Source of the DNA: Paenibacillus_D sp047238105
GTDB taxonomy: Bacteria > Bacillota > Bacilli > Paenibacillales > Paenibacillaceae
Length of the DNA: 64,000 nt
Assembly (NCBI RefSeq): GCF_047238105.1
Contig: NZ_JBDFMD010000001.1
Coordinates: 744,001 to 808,000, forward strand
Direction of reading: 5' to 3'
Under the pieces are notes generated by a model. That model searched no databases. It was not told the DNA's origin and worked only from the letters and a program-made list of their open reading frames with translations. A program made the position numbers and the translations under genes. Each line of letters starts with the position of its first letter. Positions within the stretch are counted from its first letter, which is position 1. Shown here in pieces: positions 32,450 through 41,129 of this stretch.

Positions 32450-34471
32450 TTGTTTAAAAAAAGGTACCTGACCATCTACCTGTCCCTCTTGATTATGGCA
32501 TTCAGCCTGCCATCGGCCTTCGCAGACGAGTCCGCTTCAAATGAGGCTTTGCCGTTTGTTCTCCACAATGTGAATTTTGCTTTTGAAGAGCGGACAGACG
32601 CCGTTATTATAGACGCCGGCAATGATGTAAGCGGTTCCTCTTTGTCTGAATCCGATTTTTCAGTCCATGTCAAATTGACGCGAAAAGTCAACGCCAATTT
32701 TGTCGTGTATGATGGACCCAGAGTAGTCACTGACGTGTATGTCAGTCAAGTAAATGGTACCGGTTCTCCTGCCGACAGCGGCCGGTACATCATTGTTGAT
32801 TTTGCCGACGTAGGTTGGGGCGACGGCGGGACCATGATTGATGGCGGCTACACGCTCGATCCCCAGTACACTATCACGTTCACAGGCGACAAGCTCGATT
32901 ATGCGGACGGTTCCTCCCACATGCCGACTTTCGTCCAGAGCGGCATGGTCAGTCCGGTCCTGGATAAGTACAAATATGCGAACCATGATGGACTGGATTA
33001 CAGTTACTTCTATAACGAGGAGGCCGGGCAGCCGTTGCCGCTGGTCGTATTCTTCCATGGCGGCGGGCAGGGCAACGATATCTATACGCCGATCCGCTTC
33101 AGCAACGGCGGCACCGTATGGGCCAATCCCGAGAATCAGGAGAAATATCCAACCCATGTGCTGGCTCCTCGCAATGCCACGACTGTAGAGAGCATGCACA
33201 AGGTGAAAGCTGTCATCGACGGGATGATCGAAGCGGGCAAGGTTGATCCGAACCGGGTCTATATCACTGGCTTCTCGATGGGCGGCGGCTCCACCTGGAC
33301 CTTCCTGCGCACCTATCCCGACTTCGCCGCTGCGGCAGCGCCCCTGTGCCCTGCAGGTGGACCGCAAAACGTAGAGAATGCGCTGAAAGTAGCGAATCTC
33401 CCGCTTTGGACATTTGTCGATGAAGAAGATTTCTTATACAACTCCGTGGTGAATACCGACAGAACCTATTCACCTTATTGGAACGACTCTCTGTTGACGA
33501 TCATTCCTTTCAATCAATTGCATGAACCTCCATACAACGGTCACAGGTTCGACGGGCACTCCGTATGGCTGCCGGTCTACAACGAATATGTGCATCCAGA
33601 CCGCGGTATGCTGATTGACTGGCTGTTCTCCCAGAGCAAGATCAGGGGCATCGCCGAAACAGAGGTGATTACGGAAGCCGGGATTGCTCCTGTACTGCCA
33701 GAAACGGTGGCTGTAGATGTCAATCATAGCGCTACCGGGGTGGCGACGGAAAACCGTCCGGTTGTATGGGATGCGATTGATCCTTCCCGTTATGCCGCGT
33801 CTGGCGTGTTTGAAGTCTTGGGCACGATCGAGGGCGTGCTTGAGAAGGCGAAGGCTACGGTAACTGTTGTCTCCACTGCTTCCAGCTCCGCGACTTTGAC
33901 AGGACCGGAGTGGGTCCAAACCGGCCAGCAATTCGAAGTCATCTATGGTCTGAAAGGCATCGAACACGACGTCTATGCACAAGACATTACCATTGCATAT
34001 GACACCGATAAGCTCGAACTGGCGGGCGCTCCCGTCTCGGTCAATTCGAATATATTTGTTATTGCCGGCACAGAGGAACAAGCAGGCAGTATCCGGATAC
34101 TCGGCATCCATGTCGGCGAAAGTGTGGATCAACCAAATCAAAATCTGATTAAGCTTAGCTTCCGTGCCAAGAATACAACTGGCGTAACCGATATCCAGGT
34201 CTCGCAGCTCGTCATCGCTGACGGCGAAGGCGTCGAATCCGTCGTTGACGGAGATACGCATATCGTCGAGATTCGCCGGCCGATCATCCCTGGCGATTTC
34301 AATAACGACGACAGAGTAAGCGTCGGCGACCTGGCCTTGGTAGCCAAAGCATATGGCAAAACCTCGGAGAGTCCGGATTGGAATCAAGTGAAGCAATACG
34401 ACATCAATAACGATGGCTTCATCGATATTGAAGATCTTGTCGCACTGGCGCGTCTCATCCTGACAAACTAA
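32450..34471 (+). CDS. Secreted multidomain esterase with cohesin-like domain and C-terminal dockerin
   Basis: 673 residues from a TTG start with AAGGGAG 9 nt upstream. Order: signal peptide (to about residue 25, cleavage near AFA-D); Ig-like domain (about 30-160); alpha/beta hydrolase (about 165-390) with oxyanion FFHGGGQG and nucleophile elbow VYITGFSMGGGS, and a candidate His in FDGHSVW; Big_4-like domain (about 395-470); cohesin-like domain (about 475-605, WVQTGQQFEVIYGLKGI to LSFRAKNTTG); and a type I dockerin (about 612-670) with both calcium loops intact (DFNNDDRVSVGDL and DINNDGFIDIEDL). It is likely an acetyl- or feruloyl-type esterase on plant polysaccharide; the substrate is unproven. 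The next gene encodes a cohesin-SLH protein that could display it. Confidence 0.85.
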   Translation: MFKKRYLTIYLSLLIMAFSLPSAFADESASNEALPFVLHNVNFAFEERTDAVIIDAGNDVSGSSLSESDFSVHVKLTRKVNANFVVYDGPRVVTDVYVSQVNGTGSPADSGRYIIVDFADVGWGDGGTMIDGGYTLDPQYTITFTGDKLDYADGSSHMPTFVQSGMVSPVLDKYKYANHDGLDYSYFYNEEAGQPLPLVVFFHGGGQGNDIYTPIRFSNGGTVWANPENQEKYPTHVLAPRNATTVESMHKVKAVIDGMIEAGKVDPNRVYITGFSMGGGSTWTFLRTYPDFAAAAAPLCPAGGPQNVENALKVANLPLWTFVDEEDFLYNSVVNTDRTYSPYWNDSLLTIIPFNQLHEPPYNGHRFDGHSVWLPVYNEYVHPDRGMLIDWLFSQSKIRGIAETEVITEAGIAPVLPETVAVDVNHSATGVATENRPVVWDAIDPSRYAASGVFEVLGTIEGVLEKAKATVTVVSTASSSATLTGPEWVQTGQQFEVIYGLKGIEHDVYAQDITIAYDTDKLELAGAPVSVNSNIFVIAGTEEQAGSIRILGIHVGESVDQPNQNLIKLSFRAKNTTGVTDIQVSQLVIADGEGVESVVDGDTHIVEIRRPIIPGDFNNDDRVSVGDLALVAKAYGKTSESPDWNQVKQYDINNDGFIDIEDLVALARLILTN

Positions 34472-34486
34472 TTGCATGGCTGCAGC

Positions 34487-34526
34487 CCCGGGGTATCGCC
34501 AATCCTTGAAGTGCTGATACCCTGGG
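34487..34526 (+). other. Intercistronic hairpin between esterase and anchor genes
   Basis: An 11-bp stem with one G-T pair (GGGTATC/GATACCC core extended by CCC/GGG) and no T-run after it. It more likely stabilises or partly terminates the esterase mRNA than ends the operon. Confidence 0.5.
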
Positions 34527-34583
34527 CGCTGTCCCTCATCTATCTATTCCTATATATCGACTATGAGCGGGGAGACGATTAGT

Positions 34584-35612
34584 TTGAAGATTCGAATACT
34601 GCATCTGCTGCTGTCCACATTTCTGCTATTCGCGATGCTGCCGGCGCTGGCGAATGCCGAGGATAAGCCCGTATTCTCATTGAGCAGCTCCATTAACGAA
34701 GCAGTGATTGGCAATGAAGTCACGATTACTGTTGAAGGCCAAAACGTATCCGATGCTTATGGCTTCGAGGTTCGTCTATCCTATGATCCGACCGTGCTGA
34801 CCTTCCTTCAGGCAACCACGACCTGGAGCGGCTTCACCGTTCCGGCGATCGTGGAGAGCGGGAGTCTGACTTTCGCCCATACGAAGGTAGGCAGAACCAA
34901 GGGGGAGAACGGACATGTACGCTTTGCCTCTGTGCGATTCCAAGTTATCGGTCAGGGCGATGCCGATATCCGATTGACACGCGTCAAGCTGGTCGACAGC
35001 GAAACCGGAAGCACAACGGCTGAACCAGACTTCCTGCTCAAGGTCAGTACGCCAGTGAAGGAAGAGGCCGACTACTATGTAGACACCAAGGGCCACTGGG
35101 CAGAAAAAGAGATTGCAAGAGCAACAGAACAAGGCTGGATCACCGGATATCCTGATGGACGCTTCGCCCCGCAGGAAGAGGTCACTCGCGCCCAGTTCAC
35201 TACGATGCTCTCCAGAGCACTCGCACTGTCTGCCTCATCAGAGGCGATCCACACGTTCCAGGACGATGATCAGATTCCGGCGTATGCCAAACCCCATATC
35301 CAGCGAACAGCCGCTGCGGGCTTGATCAGAGGGTATGAAGACGGCACGTTCAGACCATCGCGCTGGATCAATCGATCCGAGATCACGGTCATGCTGATGC
35401 GTGTCCTGGGATACGAAGACGACAGGGAATCCAGTCTGCCGCTCACCTATGCCGATGCAGATCTCATCCCGCAGTGGGCGTATCCGGCCGTGGCAGCAGC
35501 GACGGACAAGGGCATCGTCCAGGGAAGGAGCGCCAACCTGTTCGCTCCCGGCGGCGATACGACCCGAGCTGAAGCCGTGACCTTAATCTTGAGACTGTTA
35601 GATCATAAATAG
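34584..35612 (+). CDS. Cohesin-domain surface protein with three SLH anchoring domains
   Basis: 342 residues from a TTG start with GGGGAG 9 nt upstream. That start gives a proper signal peptide (basic KIRI, then LHLLLSTFLLFAMLPALANA). The first domain (about 28-150) is cohesin-like: AVIGNEVTITVEGQNVSDAYG, VRLSYDPTVLTFL, and HVRFASVRFQVIGQG. Three SLH domains follow (about 165-340), each with the pattern W-A-I-x-A and a Gly-[YR]-x-DGxFxP turn (ITGYPDGRFAPQEEVTRAQ; IRGYEDGTFRPSRWINRSE; IVQGRSANLFAPGGDTTRAE). SLH domains bind pyruvylated wall polymer, so this should tether dockerin-bearing partners such as the upstream esterase to the cell surface. The pairing is inferred from adjacency. Confidence 0.88.
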   Translation: MKIRILHLLLSTFLLFAMLPALANAEDKPVFSLSSSINEAVIGNEVTITVEGQNVSDAYGFEVRLSYDPTVLTFLQATTTWSGFTVPAIVESGSLTFAHTKVGRTKGENGHVRFASVRFQVIGQGDADIRLTRVKLVDSETGSTTAEPDFLLKVSTPVKEEADYYVDTKGHWAEKEIARATEQGWITGYPDGRFAPQEEVTRAQFTTMLSRALALSASSEAIHTFQDDDQIPAYAKPHIQRTAAAGLIRGYEDGTFRPSRWINRSEITVMLMRVLGYEDDRESSLPLTYADADLIPQWAYPAVAAATDKGIVQGRSANLFAPGGDTTRAEAVTLILRLLDHK

Positions 35613-35651
35613 GAGTGAAACATATCATTTCTTATAATTGAAAGCAAAATC

Positions 35652-35709
35652 GCCTGTCTATACACGAAGAATCGACTGCCGCTACCGTCGCTCTTGTGTA
35701 CAGACAGGC
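35652..35709. terminator. Bidirectional terminator hairpin
   Basis: Stem GCCTGTCT.TACAC with its near-perfect complement (14 positions, one mismatch) and a loop of about 30 nt. It lies between the convergent SLH-protein and GDYXXLXY genes. The T-tract is weak. Confidence 0.6.
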
Positions 35710-35730
35710 TGTCTTATGCCTTCTTGTGCC

Positions 35731-36258
35731 TTATGGCAGGATCAGGTCCATCAGACGGGCCTGGCCCCAGGGCGCGATCCGCACCGAGACCAGCATATCC
35801 TCACGCTGTTCCTCCAGAGCCCGCCCTGTCCCTTCCTGCACATAATATCGCTCCAGTCCGTATCTCACCTGGATCGCGTTAAAGCCGGTATAGGTTACTT
35901 TGCCTTTCAATACAGCTTCATTCTCATCAGCTTCCGGACGGCTGGGAGAGACCTCGACGGCCTCGTATACCCCTTCCCCGCCGCTCGTCCGGCGCAGCTT
36001 CACATAGACGGTATCCCTGGCATCCGGCAGTCCGGTTCCTCCCGTCCACAGTGCAACGTCCAGACGGCTGATCTCATATTCCAGGATGACATAATCACCA
36101 TAGAACAGATCCCGAGGATCCACAGGAGCAGTCTTCAGCACGATCTGCTGCCCGTACCACCCTGCTGCCGCATAGGTGAAAGCCATGCCGCCCAGCACGA
36201 CAATCTGCAGCGCGACCAGGAGGATGAGCAGCACGCGTCGACGTTCGGTTCTAGGCAT
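35731..36258 (-). CDS. GDYXXLXY-domain membrane-anchored protein
   Basis: 175 residues. One N-terminal membrane segment (VLLILLVALQIVVLGGMAFTY) is followed by an extracytoplasmic beta-rich domain with the family motif GDYVILEY just after PVDPRDLFY. Function is unknown. The family is normally encoded next to a DUF2157 protein, as here, and the two genes overlap by 8 nt. AAGGAGAGG precedes the ATG. Confidence 0.85.
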   Translation of the reverse strand: MPRTERRRVLLILLVALQIVVLGGMAFTYAAAGWYGQQIVLKTAPVDPRDLFYGDYVILEYEISRLDVALWTGGTGLPDARDTVYVKLRRTSGGEGVYEAVEVSPSRPEADENEAVLKGKVTYTGFNAIQVRYGLERYYVQEGTGRALEEQREDMLVSVRIAPWGQARLMDLILP

Positions 36259-37477
36259 CCTTATCCTCTCCTTCTGTTGTCAGGAAGCTTCTCCTGCGCC
36301 GGTTCAGATACCAGCTGAGCACCAGCAGCAACACGCCGCCCAGCAAGAAAAACAACGATTTGTCCATGAAGTCCCATGCCAGCCGCGTATAGGCCAGCAA
36401 GATCGCGAACAGGAACAGCAATGTGCCAAGATTGATCCGGAAGCGCCACTGCTCGGTATAGCCATGCCATAAGACATACAGTGAATAGAAACATAAGGCC
36501 AGCAGATAGAGCAATCCCGTTCCCTGCGGGATGAAGAACCAGGGCAGCAGCAGCAGCCAGTCTCCCAGCGTGCTCGTTCTTCCGTACTGTCTCTTGCCGA
36601 TCGAGGAAAGCGCCAGCAGCGTCGCAAACACGATCAGGAAGGTTATCGAAGCGGCCAGCTCGCTCCCTGCAAAAGCAAGCGCGGGGATCTCATCCGGGAA
36701 CAGCACCATCACGATACCAAACAGATACATCCCCGTCATGACGCTGCCCTGCAGGGCATATGCATCTTCACGGGATCTGAGCCAGTCCGCTGCCGCATAC
36801 ATAGCGAGGGCCGGGAGGAAGAACCAGACGATCTTCCACTCCTGCATCCCGATCAGCATCACCGACTGCACCATCAGACTAAGCCCGAGCACCCATGCCA
36901 GCCAACCGTTACGATGCACGAGCCAGTACCAGCCCAGACCGATCGCCAGCACCAGAAAAGCCATAATATTGAACTGATCCGTATCGGCAAGGCTGTAGCC
37001 TTGCGCGATATTCAGCACAAGTGCTGTATAAACAAATAAAAAACGGGACGGATAAAGCCAGGTCAGCAGCACGCCGGCGGCGCCCCATAGCAGGAATGCC
37101 GTCGATTGCGCCAGCAGCAGATGGTACATTTGCACGATCAGGAAGATCGAGCCACCAAAGGTAGTCAGGCCGATCGCCAGCAGCGCGATGCCCAGCCGCT
37201 TGTCGCCTTGACGGTGGAAGCGCTCGCCAGCGATATAAAAGCCGGTCATCGCGGCGATCAGCAGCAGCAGCCGCCAGAGATGACCGATCGCTTGCCAGTT
37301 GGCCGCTACATAGGTCAGGATGCCGATGCCGACCAGCAGGCTGCCAAGAATCGGCAGGATGCCTACGGCACGTTTTTTCTCGTCGTACAGCGACAATAGC
37401 CGGTCTGCCTGATCAGAGGATATAATCTCTTGATCCACCCACTTCGGCGCTTCTTTCTCCAGCCACTTGCGAGACAT
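36251..37477 (-). CDS. DUF2157 polytopic membrane protein
   Basis: About 408 residues. An N-terminal cytosolic helix-rich segment (WLEKEAPKWVDQEIISSDQA) precedes around 12 hydrophobic helices starting with GILPILGSLLVGIGILTYVA. This is the DUF2157 arrangement. The ATG at 37477 has AAGGAG at 8 nt. It forms an operon with the GDYXXLXY protein gene, and the two likely make one membrane complex. No transport or enzymatic activity can be assigned. Confidence 0.87.
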   Translation of the reverse strand: MSRKWLEKEAPKWVDQEIISSDQADRLLSLYDEKKRAVGILPILGSLLVGIGILTYVAANWQAIGHLWRLLLLIAAMTGFYIAGERFHRQGDKRLGIALLAIGLTTFGGSIFLIVQMYHLLLAQSTAFLLWGAAGVLLTWLYPSRFLFVYTALVLNIAQGYSLADTDQFNIMAFLVLAIGLGWYWLVHRNGWLAWVLGLSLMVQSVMLIGMQEWKIVWFFLPALAMYAAADWLRSREDAYALQGSVMTGMYLFGIVMVLFPDEIPALAFAGSELAASITFLIVFATLLALSSIGKRQYGRTSTLGDWLLLLPWFFIPQGTGLLYLLALCFYSLYVLWHGYTEQWRFRINLGTLLFLFAILLAYTRLAWDFMDKSLFFLLGGVLLLVLSWYLNRRRRSFLTTEGEDKDA

Positions 37478-37604
37478 AAGCATCACTCCTTAGAGATCGG
37501 ATCATTGAACTTGCAAGCTGATCCTACCCTTAGTATAGCTCGCTGCCTGGCATTTCATAGTCCTATTCTTCTCTAGTACCCCTCACACAAGCCGCTGAAA
37601 AAGA

Positions 37605-37633
37605 GAGCTCCCGGCCGGGTTGGCCAGGAGCTC
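37605..37633 (-). terminator. Terminator of the gntR-uxuA-uxuB operon
   Basis: GAGCTCC.GGCC stem with a 5-nt loop and one mismatch; on the minus strand it is followed by TCTTTTTC. It lies 18 nt after the uxuB stop. Confidence 0.85.
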
Positions 37634-37651
37634 ACGTACAGCAGCAATAAA

Positions 37652-38500
37652 TTAGACGCCTGAATAAGACATAAACCCGCCATCCACTGGCACGGTAATG
37701 CCCGTTACAAAGCCCGACATCTCCTCGTCAGCCAGCCAGATGAGCGTGCCGAGCAGATCCTCCGGCTTGCCGAAGCGGCGCATCGGCGTGTGCGCCATGA
37801 TCTTGTGCGAGCGCTCGGTCAGCGAGCCGTCCTCATGCGTCAGCAGCCGGCGGTTCTGCTCCGTCAGGAAAAACCCCGGCGCGATCGCATTGACGCGAAT
37901 GCCAGCATCCGCCATGTGCACGGCCAGCCATTGCGTAAAGTTGTCGATGGCCGCTTTGGCAGCGCTGTAGGCCGGCACTTTGGTCATCGGGGAAGGAGCG
38001 CTCATCGAAGACATGTTGATGACAACAGCTCCCGGCTGGTGCATCATCCGCCGGGCGAACACTTGCGTGGGGATGAGCGTGCCGATGAAGTTCAGATCGA
38101 ACACATGACCGAACCCATCCACACCGAGGTCAAAAAAACTGGTGACAGCCGGGTCGTCTACATCCTCCGGACGATAAGTCTCACTGGTCGTGCTGCCCTT
38201 CGGATGGTTGCCGCCCGCCCCGTTGATGAGGATGTCGCACCCGCCGAACGTTTCTGCGATGATGACATCGGCCCGCTCCACGCTTGCTTTGTCCAATACA
38301 TCGCAGGCGACCGCGATCGCTTCGCCGCCCTGCTCGCGGATCGCCGCCGCGACAGCCTCGCCCTTCTCGGCTGTACGGTTCAGGATCGCCACCTTGACGC
38401 CGTGTCTTCCAAGCTCGCGGGCCATCGCCGCACACAGTACGCCGCTCCCTCCCGTGATGACTGCGGTCTTGCCCGCCAATTGCGGATGAATCGGTATCAT
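37652..38500 (-). CDS. uxuB: Fructuronate reductase (D-mannonate oxidoreductase), SDR type
   Basis: 282 residues, a classical short-chain dehydrogenase. The NAD(P) motif is TAVITGGSGVLCAAMA, NGAGG marks the fourth strand, and the catalytic Tyr-Lys is in PAYSAAKAAIDNF with the Ser in MSSMSAPSP. B. subtilis UxuB (YjmF) is of this SDR type, unlike the E. coli enzyme. It interconverts fructuronate and mannonate. The ATG overlaps the uxuA stop by 4 nt, with AGGGAGG 8 nt upstream. Its position directly after uxuA supports the assignment. Confidence 0.9.
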   Translation of the reverse strand: MIPIHPQLAGKTAVITGGSGVLCAAMARELGRHGVKVAILNRTAEKGEAVAAAIREQGGEAIAVACDVLDKASVERADVIIAETFGGCDILINGAGGNHPKGSTTSETYRPEDVDDPAVTSFFDLGVDGFGHVFDLNFIGTLIPTQVFARRMMHQPGAVVINMSSMSAPSPMTKVPAYSAAKAAIDNFTQWLAVHMADAGIRVNAIAPGFFLTEQNRRLLTHEDGSLTERSHKIMAHTPMRRFGKPEDLLGTLIWLADEEMSGFVTGITVPVDGGFMSYSGV

Positions 38501-39576
38501 GCCCCATACCTCCCTTGTGATTGCCGCTCCAATGAATCCCAGATCCCCCATAAATACATGATGCCCAGCGCCCGGTCATACAGTCCGTAGCCCGGCCTGC
38601 ACTCTTCGTCCCAGATATGCCGGCCGTGATCCGGTCTGACATAACCAGTATATCCCTGCTCGTGGTACGCGGCGACGACATCGCAGATATCGACGGTTCC
38701 GTCCTGGGCGCGGTGCGACGTCTCGATAAAATCGCCATTGTCATAGAGGCGGATATTGCGGATATGGGCAAACGGAATACGATCGCCGAATTCACGGATC
38801 ATCGCCGCAATATCATTGTCGGGGCGGGCGCCCAGCGAACCGCTGCACAGCGTCACGCAATTGTACGGACTATCCACAAGCTGCAGCAGCCGGCGGATGT
38901 TGTCCCGCGTCGTGATGATGCGCGGCAGCCCGAAGATCGAGTAAGGCGGGTCGTCGGGATGGATCGCCATCTTGATATCCAGCCGCTCGGCGGTCGGGAT
39001 AATCGCATCCAGAAAATAACGCAGGTTGTCCCACAAATCTTCCTCGGACACTTGTCTGTAAGCCTCAAAGCTGGAAGACAGATGAGCGAGCCGCTCCGGT
39101 TCCCAGCCCGGCATGGAATATTCGGGATTGACCGCGATCTTCCTGACCAGCTCCAGCGGATCCATCTGGTCGACTCTGGACTTTTCGAAGAACAGAGCCG
39201 TCGAACCGTCCTCCAGCTCGCGGAACAGCTCGGTACGGACCCAGTCGAAGACGGGCATAAAATTGTAGCAGATCGTCTTGACGCCGACCTGGGCGAGCTT
39301 TTCCATCGTACGCTTGTAGTTCTCGATATAACCGTCGCGTGTCGATAAGCCGAGCTTGATGTCCTCATGAATATTAACACTCTCGACGACGTCCAGATGC
39401 AGCCCGTACGGCTCCACTTGCTGCTGCAGCGCCATAATCTTGTCCATCGGCCACTCGTCACCCGGCAGTTCCTCGTGCAGCGACCAGGCGATGCCCTCGA
39501 CCCCCGGAATCTGGATAATCTGCTGCAACGTCACACTGTCATTGCCTTCTCCGTACCACCGGAATACCATCCTCAT
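38497..39576 (-). CDS. uxuA: Mannonate dehydratase
   Basis: 359 residues of a TIM-barrel enzyme that dehydrates D-mannonate to 2-keto-3-deoxygluconate. Diagnostic segments: FRWYGEGNDSVTL, GVEGIAWSLHEELPGDEW, CYNFMPVFDWVRTEL, MAIHPDDPPYSIFGLPRI, CSGSLGARPDND, IPFAHIRNIR and GYVRPDHGRHIWDE, including the metal ligands His, Cys and Asp. It is the middle gene of gntR-uxuA-uxuB, with 4-nt overlaps on both sides. Confidence 0.97.
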   Translation of the reverse strand: MRMVFRWYGEGNDSVTLQQIIQIPGVEGIAWSLHEELPGDEWPMDKIMALQQQVEPYGLHLDVVESVNIHEDIKLGLSTRDGYIENYKRTMEKLAQVGVKTICYNFMPVFDWVRTELFRELEDGSTALFFEKSRVDQMDPLELVRKIAVNPEYSMPGWEPERLAHLSSSFEAYRQVSEEDLWDNLRYFLDAIIPTAERLDIKMAIHPDDPPYSIFGLPRIITTRDNIRRLLQLVDSPYNCVTLCSGSLGARPDNDIAAMIREFGDRIPFAHIRNIRLYDNGDFIETSHRAQDGTVDICDVVAAYHEQGYTGYVRPDHGRHIWDEECRPGYGLYDRALGIMYLWGIWDSLERQSQGRYGA

Positions 39577-40289
39577 CTCTCCTGCTCCTCCTCAAAAAAA
39601 TGTGGATAACGCGCAATGAGCTCCGGCAGCTCTTCCTCCAGCTTGCCAATATGTACCTTCAGCCTGGCAGCGGTCTGCTCCTCATCGCCGCGTCTCAAGG
39701 CTTCCAGCAGACCCATATGCTCCTCCATCACATGCTCCATATGACGGAACTCGCGCATCGACAGCAGACGCATCCGGTTGATATGCGCACGCACCTGATC
39801 GATGATCTCCTGCAGCATGGCATTGCCGGCAACAGCCATGATCTGCCGATGGAACGCTTCGTCTGCCAGAAGGAAGCCGTACATGTCGCCCGCCTGCGCC
39901 GCCAGCCGCTGCTTCTCCAACAGCTCGGTCAGCCGTTGCTCGGTCAGCGAGCGGTCGGCAAGCGGCCAGAGACTGGCAGCCTGGCGGAAAGCGCCTTCTT
40001 CCAGCTGCTCCCGGACAAATCTCGCCTCTGCCACCCGAGCAACCGAGATGCGGGCGATCCGGGTGCCTCGCTGCGGCAGCACCTCGATCAGCTTCTCTCC
40101 CGCCAGCATCCGGATCGCCTCGCGGATCGGAGTGCGGCTGACACGCAATGCTGCCGCCAGTTCATTCTCATAGAGCATCGAGCCAGGCTCAGCCTGCAGG
40201 CTGACGATGACTTCCCGGATCTGCTCGTAAACTCTTGTACCGAGCGATTGTCGCTCAGGCGGGTCCACAGGTGAGAATGTCATTGTCAC
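39573..40289 (-). CDS. GntR/FadR-family repressor of uxuAB
   Basis: 238 residues. The winged helix-turn-helix (YENELAAALRVSRTPIREAI, then LAGEKLIEVLPQRGTRIA) is followed by a C-terminal FCD ligand domain with FVREQLEEGAF, DEAFHRQIMAVAGN and HMGLLEALRRGD, where Asp/His residues bind metal and ligand. The start is a GTG at 40289 or the next ATG 6 nt on. It leads the operon. A perfect palindrome fills its promoter spacer, indicating self-repression relieved by a uronate such as fructuronate or glucuronate; the ligand is inferred. Confidence 0.92.
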   Translation of the reverse strand: MTMTFSPVDPPERQSLGTRVYEQIREVIVSLQAEPGSMLYENELAAALRVSRTPIREAIRMLAGEKLIEVLPQRGTRIARISVARVAEARFVREQLEEGAFRQAASLWPLADRSLTEQRLTELLEKQRLAAQAGDMYGFLLADEAFHRQIMAVAGNAMLQEIIDQVRAHINRMRLLSMREFRHMEHVMEEHMGLLEALRRGDEEQTAARLKVHIGKLEEELPELIARYPHFFEEEQER

Positions 40290-40338
40290 ATCAACTCCTG
40301 GTTCGTTATCATCATCAATTCAAGTTTATCATCTTCTA

Positions 40339-40366
40339 TGTATACTTGTATACAAGTACAGTTCAA
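40339..40366 (-). promoter_or_regulatory. Promoter with palindromic GntR operator in the spacer
   Basis: Minus strand TTGAAC (40361-40366), 16 nt and TATACA (40339-40344). The spacer holds the perfect 16-bp palindrome TACTTGTATACAAGTA (40343-40358), so a bound repressor would block polymerase directly. Confidence 0.75.
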
Positions 40367-40483
40367 TTTCCGTTGCCTCTTAATCTCATTTAGATGTTTA
40401 AAACTGTTAATTTCCGGGTAATTGATACTGCCATTTATAGCCAAGCTGTCAATCCTAACAATCTGAAAGGGGGAAGCCCATTG

Positions 40484-41095
40484 ATGCCGCTTATACTCCT
40501 CATTCTGATCATCGTCCTTGCGGCTGTTTTGATCGTCATGCTGGGCAGGCAGCAGTGGGGAAGGAACGAGACCGGGCGGCCTTCGAAGGAGAGAAGCCCA
40601 TCAGCAGCTCAGCATTCGTTTCTTCTTCCTTTCTCTACCGAGGAGCTCCCGCCAGTAACGGATCATCCGATGTCTGAGCGGGTAAGACTGGTATCCGAGG
40701 CAGCCGCCGGACAGCTCGCGAGTCTGCGCAGGATCGCTGCCCGGCTAGCCGACAGAGAAGTCGCCGCCCAGCTCCATGCGCTATGTGTCAGCTCCGAGAG
40801 CATCGCGGGCAAGCTCCGTCTCCGTCCGGGAGGATTGACGCTGGTTAGACGTCATTATGACTATTATCTGCCGACCACAGTCGAGCTGCTCCAGCAGTAC
40901 GATCGTTTGATCCACAGCCCCGTCTATACCAAAGAAATGGAATTTCAGGTGAAGCGCATCGAGAATCTGCTTCCCAGTCTCCGTGCAAACTTCGATAAAT
41001 ATGTGCACAAACTGATGCGTCACGAGCTTATCGATATCGAGGTGGAAGTAGGTACACTCGAACAGGTGATGCGATCCGAGCGGGCATCCGGTTAA
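40484..41095 (+). CDS. XpaC-like membrane-anchored protein (YceG family)
   Basis: About 203 residues. An N-terminal membrane helix (LILLILIIVLAAVLIVMLG) is followed by a helical domain with an XpaC-like pattern: SERVRLVSEAAAGQL, LVRRHYDYYLPTTVELLQQY and MEFQVKRIENLLPSLRANFD. XpaC proteins were named for hydrolysis of an indolyl phosphate, but the true role is unclear. It is cotranscribed with the TelA-like protein 34 bp downstream, a pairing known as yceG-yceH in Bacillus. The ATG at 40484 or a TTG 3 nt before it follows AAAGGGGG. Confidence 0.8.
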   Translation: MPLILLILIIVLAAVLIVMLGRQQWGRNETGRPSKERSPSAAQHSFLLPFSTEELPPVTDHPMSERVRLVSEAAAGQLASLRRIAARLADREVAAQLHALCVSSESIAGKLRLRPGGLTLVRRHYDYYLPTTVELLQQYDRLIHSPVYTKEMEFQVKRIENLLPSLRANFDKYVHKLMRHELIDIEVEVGTLEQVMRSERASG

Positions 41096-41129
41096 CTCTG
41101 GGGTGCAACGACTTTACAAGGAGGAATAG

